Below are positions 1 through 7,900 of a stretch of 14,976 nucleotides of DNA, in pieces (positions within the stretch are counted from its first letter, which is position 1; each line of letters begins with the position of its first letter). Position numbers and translations under genes: made by a program. The stretch comes from Clostridiales bacterium. Lineage in GTDB: Bacteria > Bacillota > Clostridia > WRLR01. Location: assembly GCA_031287655.1 (NCBI GenBank), contig JAITSR010000320.1, forward strand, positions 1 through 14,976, given 5' to 3'. The notes beneath the pieces are model-generated. The model was not told the DNA's origin and did no database searches. It was given only the letters and a program-made list of their open reading frames with translations.

Positions 1-108
1 CAGGGCCACGACGAAAAGCTCAGCCCGCAGGACAACGCCACAAGAGCGCAGATCACCGCGATCCTGCACAGGTTCGTGCAGAAGGTAAAGCCATCGGCGC
101 TGGCATAG
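1..108 (+). CDS. C-terminal end of an SLH-domain (S-layer homology) surface protein, partial
   Basis: The window opens inside this gene; 35 codons remain before the TAG at 106-108. The peptide contains ATRAQITAILHRFVQ, which matches the closing motif of an S-layer homology repeat (family pattern roughly ATRAEvAamLmRF). SLH repeats usually come in threes and tether exported proteins to secondary cell wall polymers, so the missing upstream part probably encodes a secreted or surface protein. The enzymatic or structural role of the rest of the protein cannot be told from here. A short basic-hydrophobic tail (KVKPSALA) follows the motif. The gene is closed by the terminator at 143-178, so it is transcriptionally separate from the glucan synthase downstream. 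Confidence 0.8.
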   Translation, partial: QGHDEKLSPQDNATRAQITAILHRFVQKVKPSALA

Positions 109-142
109 ACAGCGGCTAGCATAGATACGGGAATCCTATACG

Positions 143-178
143 AAAAACACCCGACGTAAAAATCGTCGGGTGTTTTTT
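143..178 (+). terminator. Strong Rho-independent terminator (potentially bidirectional)
   Basis: A perfect inverted repeat, ACACCCGACG (147-156) against CGTCGGGTGT (164-173), has a 7-base loop TAAAAAT. It is flanked by AAAA (143-146) on the left and a TTTTTT run ending at 178 on the right. The U-tract closes the + strand SLH gene. The A-tract on the other side would also let it work for minus-strand transcripts, although no minus-strand gene is visible here. Confidence 0.93.
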
Positions 179-327
179 GGTGAGAATTAGTGTATACTCA
201 GTTCAAATGCGAGTTTTCAAGACGAGAGAACGGTGATCTGCAATTTGTAACGTGACCATCGGCAGGCCAAAAGGCGCGGAATCGTGCTGTGAACGCAGCC
301 CGGCGCAAATATGCCCTTGAATGTGAT

Positions 328-358
328 TTGACATTTTGGGCCGTGCAATTTTTATCAA
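328..358 (+). promoter_or_regulatory. Possible upstream sigma-A promoter (perfect -35, weak -10)
   Basis: TTGACA at 328-333 is a perfect -35 hexamer. The -10 is poor: TTTATC at 351-356 with a 17-base spacer, or TATCAA at 353-358 with a 19-base spacer. It lies in an AT-rich gene-free stretch and would give tandem transcription of the glucan synthase together with the promoter at 372-400. Bases 181-327 before it hold nothing I can assign. Confidence 0.3.
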
Positions 359-371
359 AACTAATCGTTTC

Positions 372-400
372 TTGACTTTTGCGTTTCAAAGGTATAACAT
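372..400 (+). promoter_or_regulatory. Probable sigma-A promoter of the cyclic glucan synthase gene
   Basis: TTGACT at 372-377 is followed after 17 bases by TAACAT at 395-400. An overlapping alternative -10, TATAAC at 393-398, leaves a 15-base spacer. A start of transcription near 407 would give an untranslated leader of about 190 bases before the preferred TTG start at 600. This is the best promoter match between the upstream terminator and the synthase gene. Confidence 0.5.
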
Positions 401-489
401 TTCACCATAATTACTAATTTCCGGAAACCACATCAAATTTTGGAATACTTTCGATAATCGCTACAAGTATCACCTCAACAACATCATCA

Positions 490-544
490 CAGCGGCTGAC
501 TGAATCGGTCCGTTTTGTGGTTATGCCGTGAAACATAGCCGCTG
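490..544 (+). other. Inverted repeat in the leader of the glucan synthase gene
   Basis: CAGCGGCT (490-497) and AGCCGCTG (537-544) are perfect 8-base reverse complements separated by 39 bases. The stem would form in the leader RNA about 55 bases before the TTG start. I do not recognise a known riboswitch class, and the 39-base loop makes the pairing uncertain. Confidence 0.3.
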
Positions 545-584
545 CAAGGCGTCTGAGTCTCCGAGTAAACATGAATTACAAAAA

Positions 585-590
585 AGGGGA
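585..590 (+). promoter_or_regulatory. Ribosome binding site that sets the glucan synthase start at TTG 600
   Basis: AGGGGA at 585-590 lies 9 bases before an in-frame TTG at 600. The longer open frame could start at GTG 528, but that codon has no Shine-Dalgarno sequence, and the 24 extra residues are polar and would precede the hydrophobic membrane anchor. Confidence 0.6.
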
Positions 591-599
591 TGTGATTTT

Positions 600-3500
600 T
601 TGAATATTTATTTATTGTCCGCCGTCGCAGCCGGGCTTGCGCTTGCGCTGTGGGCTGTTTTCGCGCTGTTTGCGAGACGGCGCTGGCACAGGACGCGCGA
701 CGCCGCTCTGACCGGTGAGGCGCTTGGAAATTACGCCCAAAAAATCGCCGCGACGCACGCCGTCTCCAAAAAGAAAAACCTCTTGAATTGGCCCGTCCCG
801 CGGATGAATGACAATTATGACATGATTTTGTCCGTCTATAAGGAACTCAACGAGGACGTGGAAAAAAAGCGCGTCCTCCCCGCGGCGGCGGAGTGGCTGC
901 TCGACAATTTTTACATCATCGACGAGCAGGTAAAGGCGCTCCGGCGCGATTTGAACCGGAAGGACTATCTGCGCCTCCCCGTGCTGAAAACGGGGGATTT
1001 CAAAGGCCACGCGCGGATATTCGCGGTCGCCGCCGAGCTGATCGCGCACACAGACGGCAAAATTGACGAGGCCGTCCTCGCCGACTATCTAAAGTCGTAT
1101 CAGACGCAAAACAGCCTGTCGGACCGGGAGATATGGATGGTTCCGGTGGTCACGCGGCTTGCGCTGATTGAAAGCGTCCGGCACATTTGTGAGAGCGTCA
1201 GGCGGACGCAGCTATTATGGCATAAGGCGGACAGAATTTTTGACGACTGGCTCGCCGCCGACGGGAGCGAGGATGCGGGCGAGGGTGAGGACACGGGTGG
1301 GGACGCGGACGGGAAGAACCCCGACCGCACAGTCAAGCTGATTCGGGAGAGCTTAAAGGGCATGGACACCGTCGAGACCTCGTTTGTGGAGCATCTGTTG
1401 TTCCGGCTTCGGCGATCCGGGCATAATTATACAAAGATTATGCAGGCGATTGACGACAGTCTGATCAAGCGCGGATCGAATATCGAGCAGATCGCGCAAA
1501 AGGAGCACACGGCCCAGTCCGTGAACACGGTGTCGATCAGCAACCACATCACGAGTCTGCGCCATCTGGCAAATCTGGATTGGTCGGATTTGTTTGAAGC
1601 GGCGAGCGCCGTCGCGCAGATTCTCGCGCGGGACCCCGGCGGCACTTATCCGAACATGAACCTTGAGACGCGCAACCATTACAGAAGCGAAATCGAGGCG
1701 CTGGCGGCCGCCTGCGGGGTTTCCGAGGTTCACATCGCCAATGAGGCGGTCCTGCTTGCGACGCGGGAGCAAGCGGGCGAAGGCGGCAAGCGCGCCGGAG
1801 AGCACGGCGGAGAGCACGGCGCGGATACGAAAATTGTTCCTGGCGCCGCGGCCCGGACCGATGAACGATCCGCACAATCCGCACAATCCGCGCAATCCGC
1901 ACAATCCGTGCAATCCGTGCAATCCGCGCAATCCGCGCAATCCGCGCATGTCGGTTACTATATCCTCGGGAACGGCAGGGCGGCCCTGCTGGCGCGGCAG
2001 GGGCGGGAGACGGAGAAAAAGCGCGTACCGCGGCCGTGGTCAGGGCCGGGGCGCGGCGCGGCAGGAGCGGGTCAGGGCCTCAAACTGGCGCTCTATCTCG
2101 GCCTCACCGGGCTCATCACCCTCTTGGTCGTCGGCGCGGCCGTGTGGTACGCGGTGGTATACGCCGCCGTCCCCGTCACAGCCGCCGCAACCGCCGCGGC
2201 GGCAGCCGCCTCGCGTCAGTTTTTGCTTGGAGTTCTGGTTTTTGCCGCCGTACTGATCCCCGCATCGGAGATCGCGGTCTATATTGTGAACCGGATTGTG
2301 TGCAAAGCGGTGCGCCCCGCCTTTTTTCCGCAAATGGAGCTGGCGGGCGGGATTCCGGAAAGCATGTCCGCAATTGTCGCGGTCCCCGCCCTGCTCCCAA
2401 ACGCGGCGCGCGTCGGAGAGCTTTTGACCGGGCTGGAGGGCCACTATCTGGCAAACCGGGAGGGGCGCCTCTTTTTCGCCCTGATCGGCGCGTATTCGGA
2501 TTCCGCAGGCAAGAGCGCGGAGACGGACTCGGAGATCGTCGACGCCGCCCTGCGCGGGGTCGCGGAGCTAAACCGGAAGTACAGCGCGGGCGGCGTCGAC
2601 AAATTCTATTTTTATCACAGGGGCAGGCAATACAACGAAAAAAATCACAGCTGGATCGGATGGGAGCGAAAAAGAGGCGCTCTGATGGAATTTAACGAGT
2701 TCGTGCTGGAATCGGGCGGAGGCGGAGGCGCGGGCGTCAACGCGTACACGGACGTCAACGCGGGCGCGGGCATGGGCGTCGACGCGGGCATGAGCGCGGG
2801 GCCGGACTCGAACGCAGGCACAGGCGTCAACGCGTACAAGGACGCCGACGCGCGCGCCGCCGTCCGCGAGGCCGCGGTTCCGTCTGAGGGGAACTCGGGT
2901 TTTTCGGTTATGTCCGACGCGGCCCCGCCCTTTGGGGCCGTAAAGTATATCATCACGCTCGACAGCGACACGATTTTGCCGATCGGCATGGCAAAGAAAA
3001 TGATCAGCATGATGGAGCATCCTCTGAATCGCCCGGTCGTCGACGCGCAAAGGGGGGTCGTGACGGAGGGTTATGGCATTTTGCAGCCCAAAATAGACGT
3101 CGACAGCGAGAGCGCGAATCGGTCGCTGTTTTCGCGGATTTTTACGGATCAGGGCGGGATCGACCCATACGCGAACGCGGTCTCCGACGTCTATCAGGAC
3201 CTGTTCGGCGAGGGTATCTTCACCGGCAAGGGTATCTATGACCTCGCGGCGTTCCAGCGCGTGCTAAAAGGCGCGATCCCAGAAAACGCGATTCTGAGCC
3301 ATGACTTGCTCGAGGGCTCCTATCTGAGGACCGGTCTCGTGGCGGAGCTAAAGCTCGTGGACTCTTTTCCGACGAAGTACAATTCATATTCCGCAAGGCT
3401 CCGCCGCTGGGTCAGGGGCGACTGGCAGCTGATCCCCTTCCTGTTTGCGCGCATCCTCAACGGCAGCCGCGAGAGAATCAAAAACCCTCTGTCGGCGCTG

Positions 3501-4976
3501 TCAAAATGGAAGCTGCTCGACAATCTCCGAAGGAGTCTTTTCGCGCCGTCTCTGATGCTGCTGATTGCTTTGGGCTTCTGCGTCCTGCCCGGCAGTCTCT
3601 ATGTCTGGCTCGGACTCGCGCTCGGCGCGATCCTGTTTCCCTTTGCGGGCGCGGCGGGCAAGGCGCTCTTTTCGCCGTGGTTCCGGCATGTCAAAACAAA
3701 GCAGTACATGCCGATCATTCTGGGGCTGAAGGCCGCGCTCCTGCAAGGCCTCGTCGCCTTTGTTTTTCTGCCTTATCAGGCGCTGCTGATGGCGGGCGCG
3801 ATTCGGGTCACGCTTTGGCGCACGGTTGTTTCAAAGAAAAACATGCTCGAATGGGTGACCTCGGCGGACGCGGAGCACACGCAAAAAAATACGGTCGGAA
3901 GTTATGTGTCTGAAATGGGCGCTTCCGTTTTATGCGCCGCCGCCCTGCTTGCGCTCACGGTGTTTTTTCGCTTGGGGGCGGGGGCGCAGTCGGCGCAACT
4001 CCCGGCGCTGCTCCCGACGCAGTTCTCGGCGCTGCTCCCGACGCTGCTCCCTGTTTTGCCCGCGCTGTTCTTCTTTGTCGTCTGGGCCTGCGCGCCCGTC
4101 TGCGCCTATCTGATCAGCCGGGACGCCGCCGCGCCCCTGTTTTCCCCGCCGCAGGCGGATACGGACGAGCTGCGGCGGACCGCGCGAAAGACGTGGCGGT
4201 ATTTTGAGGAATTTTCCAACGCGAAAACGCACTACCTCGCCCCCGACAACTATCAGGAGGACCCGCACAGCGGGCTGGCCTACCGGACGTCGCCGACGAA
4301 CGCCGGGCTCGGGCTTTTGGCGATTCTGGCCGCGCGCGACCTCGGCTACATCGGGACCTGCGAAATGGTAAATCTGGCGGACAAAACGGTCTCGACGATC
4401 GAGGGGCTCGAAAAGTGGAACGGCCATTTATACAACTGGTATGACGTGCGCACCTTAAAGCCGCTGAATCCGCGGTTTATTTCAACGGTTGACAGCGGGA
4501 ACCTCGCGGGATATTTGATTACCTTGGAGCAGGGGTTGACCGCCTATTTGCGCCGCCCGCTCTTTGACGAGCGCTTTGTCGGCGGGATCAGGGACACGCT
4601 GCTCTGCGGCGGGAAAGAGGATTTTGCGGATTACGACGCGGCGGTCTCCCACGGCGGGCGGGCTTGGGACCTGCCGCTTTGGAACCGGACGCTCGATCAG
4701 GTGATCGGCAGCCGCGGCGCGAACAAGATCAAAACGGCGGTCTGGAGCCAAAAAATCGAGAAGATGCTAAGGCTCTTCAAAAAAGAGGTTACGGATTTCT
4801 GTCCCGCGCCCGGCCTGACCGAAAAACTTCCAAACGAATTGCGGGGGCTGCTCGCCGCGGACCATGCGCTGTCGGACCTGCCCGGTATCTATCAGGACGC
4901 GCGGACCGCCTTTGCAGGGCTTTCGAAAAGGACTTTGAAGGGCCCGCGGCAAAGGCCGTCATGGACGAGGCGCTGA
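600..4976 (+). CDS. Cyclic beta-1,2-glucan synthase, N-terminal part (GT84 plus first half of GH189); frame broken before GH94
   Basis: NdvB/ChvB/Cgs-type inner-membrane enzyme that polymerises glucose from UDP-glucose into beta-1,2-glucan and cyclizes it. Residue numbers are from TTG 600. A membrane anchor lies at about 2-25, followed by the N-terminal helical domain conserved in this family. Membrane segments lie near 494-525 and 541-567. The GT84 domain spans about 600-950 and shows LDSDT (Asp 788 and 790), SHDLLEG (Asp 902) and RLRRW ending at Trp 937, the processive D/DxD/D/RxxRW signature. Four further membrane segments lie near 979-1017, 1039-1068, 1109-1128 and 1149-1172. From about 1190 the first half of the GH189 cyclization domain follows (SGLAYRTSPTNAGL, HLYNWYDV, STVDSGNLAGYL). 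From about 4920 this frame turns Arg-rich and stops at 4976, while the homology continues in the -1 frame. Low-complexity inserts at 1869-1949 and about 2727-2860 make it longer than relatives. Only the family symbols ndvB/chvB/cgs are known, so none is assigned. Confidence 0.88.
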   Translation: MNIYLLSAVAAGLALALWAVFALFARRRWHRTRDAALTGEALGNYAQKIAATHAVSKKKNLLNWPVPRMNDNYDMILSVYKELNEDVEKKRVLPAAAEWLLDNFYIIDEQVKALRRDLNRKDYLRLPVLKTGDFKGHARIFAVAAELIAHTDGKIDEAVLADYLKSYQTQNSLSDREIWMVPVVTRLALIESVRHICESVRRTQLLWHKADRIFDDWLAADGSEDAGEGEDTGGDADGKNPDRTVKLIRESLKGMDTVETSFVEHLLFRLRRSGHNYTKIMQAIDDSLIKRGSNIEQIAQKEHTAQSVNTVSISNHITSLRHLANLDWSDLFEAASAVAQILARDPGGTYPNMNLETRNHYRSEIEALAAACGVSEVHIANEAVLLATREQAGEGGKRAGEHGGEHGADTKIVPGAAARTDERSAQSAQSAQSAQSVQSVQSAQSAQSAHVGYYILGNGRAALLARQGRETEKKRVPRPWSGPGRGAAGAGQGLKLALYLGLTGLITLLVVGAAVWYAVVYAAVPVTAAATAAAAAASRQFLLGVLVFAAVLIPASEIAVYIVNRIVCKAVRPAFFPQMELAGGIPESMSAIVAVPALLPNAARVGELLTGLEGHYLANREGRLFFALIGAYSDSAGKSAETDSEIVDAALRGVAELNRKYSAGGVDKFYFYHRGRQYNEKNHSWIGWERKRGALMEFNEFVLESGGGGGAGVNAYTDVNAGAGMGVDAGMSAGPDSNAGTGVNAYKDADARAAVREAAVPSEGNSGFSVMSDAAPPFGAVKYIITLDSDTILPIGMAKKMISMMEHPLNRPVVDAQRGVVTEGYGILQPKIDVDSESANRSLFSRIFTDQGGIDPYANAVSDVYQDLFGEGIFTGKGIYDLAAFQRVLKGAIPENAILSHDLLEGSYLRTGLVAELKLVDSFPTKYNSYSARLRRWVRGDWQLIPFLFARILNGSRERIKNPLSALSKWKLLDNLRRSLFAPSLMLLIALGFCVLPGSLYVWLGLALGAILFPFAGAAGKALFSPWFRHVKTKQYMPIILGLKAALLQGLVAFVFLPYQALLMAGAIRVTLWRTVVSKKNMLEWVTSADAEHTQKNTVGSYVSEMGASVLCAAALLALTVFFRLGAGAQSAQLPALLPTQFSALLPTLLPVLPALFFFVVWACAPVCAYLISRDAAAPLFSPPQADTDELRRTARKTWRYFEEFSNAKTHYLAPDNYQEDPHSGLAYRTSPTNAGLGLLAILAARDLGYIGTCEMVNLADKTVSTIEGLEKWNGHLYNWYDVRTLKPLNPRFISTVDSGNLAGYLITLEQGLTAYLRRPLFDERFVGGIRDTLLCGGKEDFADYDAAVSHGGRAWDLPLWNRTLDQVIGSRGANKIKTAVWSQKIEKMLRLFKKEVTDFCPAPGLTEKLPNELRGLLAADHALSDLPGIYQDARTAFAGLSKRTLKGPRQRPSWTRR
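1869..1949 (+). repeat. 9-bp tandem repeat, nine copies, encoding Ser-Ala/Val-Gln
   Basis: Nine head-to-tail copies of TCCGCACAA occur with variants TCCGCGCAA and TCCGTGCAA; the last copy ends in CAT. The unit is three codons, so the glucan synthase reads through it as a (Ser-Ala-Gln)n tract with two Ser-Val-Gln units. It sits in a linker between the N-terminal helical domain and the next membrane segments. Copy-number change in steps of nine would keep the frame. Confidence 0.92.
2733..2850 (+). repeat. Imperfect direct repeats encoding a Gly/Ala/Asp/Asn-rich insert in GT84
   Basis: GGCGTCAACGCGTACA occurs at 2733-2748 and again at 2823-2838, exactly 90 bases apart, each followed by GGACG after one differing base. 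The DNA between is a degenerate series of GTCAACGCG / GTCGACGCG-like units. It encodes VNAYTDVNAGAG and GVNAYKDADA-like peptide immediately before the strand carrying the catalytic LDSDT motif. Spacing and unit lengths are multiples of three, so the frame is kept. Confidence 0.75.
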
Positions 4977-4978
4977 TG
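4917..4978 (+). other. Frame break and TGATG junction inside the glucan synthase
   Basis: Family-like sequence leaves frame at about 4917-4930 and resumes in the -1 frame. Upstream reads YQDARTAFAG; downstream reads AFEKDFEGPAAKAVMDE. Adding one G to the GGG at 4917-4919 gives a continuous TAFAGAFEKDFEG. The sequence CAGGGCTTTCGAAAAGG has several short homopolymers, but in the upstream frame no X-XXY-YYZ slippery heptamer is present. The upstream frame ends at TGA 4974-4976, which overlaps an in-frame ATG at 4976-4978, with GAGG at 4967-4970 as a possible ribosome binding site. A single-base sequencing or assembly deletion, a real mutation, or coupled translation of two chains all fit. Confidence 0.8.
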
Positions 4979-7900
4979 TCCGCGGAGCTGGCCGCGCGCC
5001 GTTTTATCGAGCGTTACGAGGACTTGATCGCGCGCGTCGGCGCGCTTTCCGTGGCAATGTCGTTTGCCCCGCTCTATGTGAAAAAAAAGCGGCTGTTCTC
5101 AATCGGATATAATTTGGATGAGAATACGCTCGTCGATTCCTTTTACGACCTTCTCGCGTCCGAGGCCCGGCAGACGAGCTATATCAGCATCGCGCGCGGC
5201 GAAGTCCCGCCGTCCCACTGGTTTAAGATGGGGCGCGCGCTTACGGTCGTCGACCGCTACAAGGGGCTGGTCTCGTGGACCGGTACGATGTTTGAGTATC
5301 TGATGCCGAACCTGATTATGAAAAGCTACAAAAATACCTTGCTCGACGAGACGTATTCCTTCGTGATCAAGAGCCAGAAAAAATACGGGAAGCAGCGCGG
5401 CATCCCTTGGGGGACGTCGGAGTCGGGCTTTAATTCGCTCGACGTCAACTTGGACTATCGGTACAAGGCGATCGGCGTCCCGTGGCTCGGCTTAAAAAGG
5501 GGCCTGATCGAGGACGCCGTGGTCGCGCCCTACGCGGTGTTTCTGGCGCTCCCCTCCGACCCCGAGGGCGCGATCCTGAACCTCGCGCAGATGAGGCGGG
5601 ACGGTTTGGACGGGCCATACGGTTTCTACGAGGCCGCGGACTACACGCCGGAGCGGATGTATTTTAAGCAAAAGCGCGCGATCGTCAAGAGTTTTATGGC
5701 GCATCATCAGGGTATGAGCCTGCTCGCGATCGACAATTTTCTGAACGGGAACGTCATGCAGCGGCGGTTCCACGCCGACCCCGCGATGAACGCGGCGCGG
5801 CTCCTGCTTCAGGAAAGGGTCCCGGCCAACATCATCATTACAAAGGAGAACAAGGAAAAGGTCCTGCCCTTCAAGCAGGAGATTTCGAGGGAGCGTATCC
5901 CGACGCGGCGCTTCGGGTCCCCCGGCGGCGCGGTCGCCCAGAACGCTCTCCCCGGCGCGGCCGCGTCAGCCGCCCCGCTCGTCCGGAGCGCGCAACTTGT
6001 CCGGAGCATGTCGCTCGCGCAGAGCATTCCGGGCATCCCGAACGCGCACATTCTGTCGAACGGCAAATATTCGATCGTGATCACGGACAGGGGTACCGGG
6101 TACAGCAAAAATAAGACGATCCGCGTCTCGCGCTGGCGGGAGGACAGCACGTTGGACCCCTACGGAATGTTCTTTTACCTTCGCAACATAGACACAAACG
6201 ACGTCTGGTCCGCCGCCTTTGCGCCGCTGCTCACCGCGCCCGACCGCTACGAGGCCGTGTTTACGCCGGACAAGGCGGTCTTTACACGCGCCGACGGGCA
6301 AATTGAGACAAAGACGGAGATCATCGCCGCGCCGCGCGACAACGTCGAAATCCGCAGGCTCACACTGAAAAATCTCGCCCAAAAACCCTGCTCCGTCGAG
6401 GTCACGAGCTATTTTGAGCCCGTGCTGACGACTTACGCGGACGATATAGCGCATCCGGCGTTCAGCAACCTATTTGTGGAAACGAGCTGGATCGCCGAGC
6501 GGCACTGCGTCTGCGCGAACAGGCGGCCTAGGTCGGAGCGCGAAAAAGGGGTGTGGCTCGGAAACGCGGTCGTATTCAACGGCGACATGGAGGGGGACGT
6601 GCAGTTTGAGACCGACCGTATGCGCTTTTTGGGCAGGGGGCGCACCTGCCTTGACCCCGTCGCGATGGAGGGCGGCCGGCCCCTGTCAAACACGGCGGGC
6701 GCGGTGCTCGACCCCGCAATGAGCTTGCGCGCGCGGGTCAGGATCAAACCGGGGCAGAGCGCGGTCCTCTCGTTTGTCGCCCTGATCGGCGAGAGCGACG
6801 AATCCCTGCTGAGCCTTTTGGAGCAATACGCGGACCCCGGCGCGATCGCGGCCGCGTTCCGGCTGGAGCAGGCCAAAAGCCAGATGGAGACGTGGTTTTT
6901 AAACTTAAAGGCGTCTGAAATCGAACTGTATCAAAACATGGTCTCGCACATGATGTTTTTAAGCCCGACGCGCGCAAAGTATCGGGAGCAAATCCAACGG
7001 AACGGCCGGGGGCAGCCCGCGCTATGGCGCTATGGGATTTCCGGAGATCTGCCGATCCTTTTTTTGACGCTCAAAAAAGCCGGGCAGGACAAGCTGCTGT
7101 ATCAGGCGCTAAAGGCGCATGAATACTGGCGGATGTTGGATTTTTCCGCGGATTTGGTCGTGCTCTGCGACGAGGGGTACAGCTACGCGCTCCCGCTGTA
7201 TACGCTGATTTCCGACATCGTGGAGTCGAATCAGGCGCGGGGCGCCTCCGATAAGCGCGGCGGCGTGTTCATTCTCGAGAGGAACAAAATGCCGCCGGAG
7301 GATATCGACTTGCTCTACGCGGCCTCGCGGCTGATCTTGGACGGCGACGCCGGGACGGCGGAGGAACAGGTCAACGCTCCGAAAGCCGGGCGGAACGCGG
7401 CGGCAAAGCTCCCGCCGCAAACGCTGCTCCCCGAAAGCTCCGGAAGCGTCGGCAGCCCCGGAGACACCGGAGGCCTTGAAAACCTCAAAAGCTCCGGACC
7501 TTCCGGAGGTCCGCGGTCTTATGCCCCGCCCGCCGAAAAGGAGCCGCGGCTCCGGCGGTTCAACGGTTTGGGCGGCTTCGGCAAGGATGGGGACGAGTAT
7601 GTCGTCGTACTTGAGAAGGGCCGGTCGACGCCCGCCCCGTGGTCCAATGTTATTGCAAATCCGAAATTCGGCTTCCTCGCGACCGAGGCGGGCTCCGGCT
7701 TTACATGGGCCCAAAACAGCCATGAGTTCAAGCTGACGCCTTGGTCGAACGACGCGGTTTCGGACGCGCCCGGAGAGGCCTTCTACCTCACGGACGCCGA
7801 CACCGGGGAATTTTGGACGCCGACCGCGCTTCCGGTCCGGGAGGACGAGCCCTACACGATACGGCACGGCTTCGGGTATTCCGTGTTCGTACACGCGAGC

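Noticed and set aside
198..389. A 63-codon minus-strand gene in the upstream gap
   Set aside because: No ribosome binding site, no recognisable motif, and it overlaps the probable + strand promoters.
528..599. GTG at 528 as the start of the glucan synthase
   Set aside because: No Shine-Dalgarno precedes it, and the extra 24 residues are polar; the TTG at 600 has AGGGGA at good spacing and begins right at the hydrophobic anchor.
1869..1949. CRISPR-like array
   Set aside because: The repeats are 9 bp and directly adjacent with no spacers, in frame within a coding region; there are no cas genes.
1353..2695. Several 100-220-codon frames overlapping the synthase repeats, on both strands
   Set aside because: They are shadow frames of GC-rich coding DNA; the repeat tract is open in all frames because its 9-bp unit contains no stop codon. 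None has a ribosome binding site or recognisable motif.
4917..4932. Programmed -1 ribosomal frameshift at CTTTCGAAAAGG
   Set aside because: In the upstream frame the codons are CTT TCG AAA AGG, which do not form an X-XXY-YYZ heptamer, and no strong downstream stem-loop is evident; a single-base indel is simpler.
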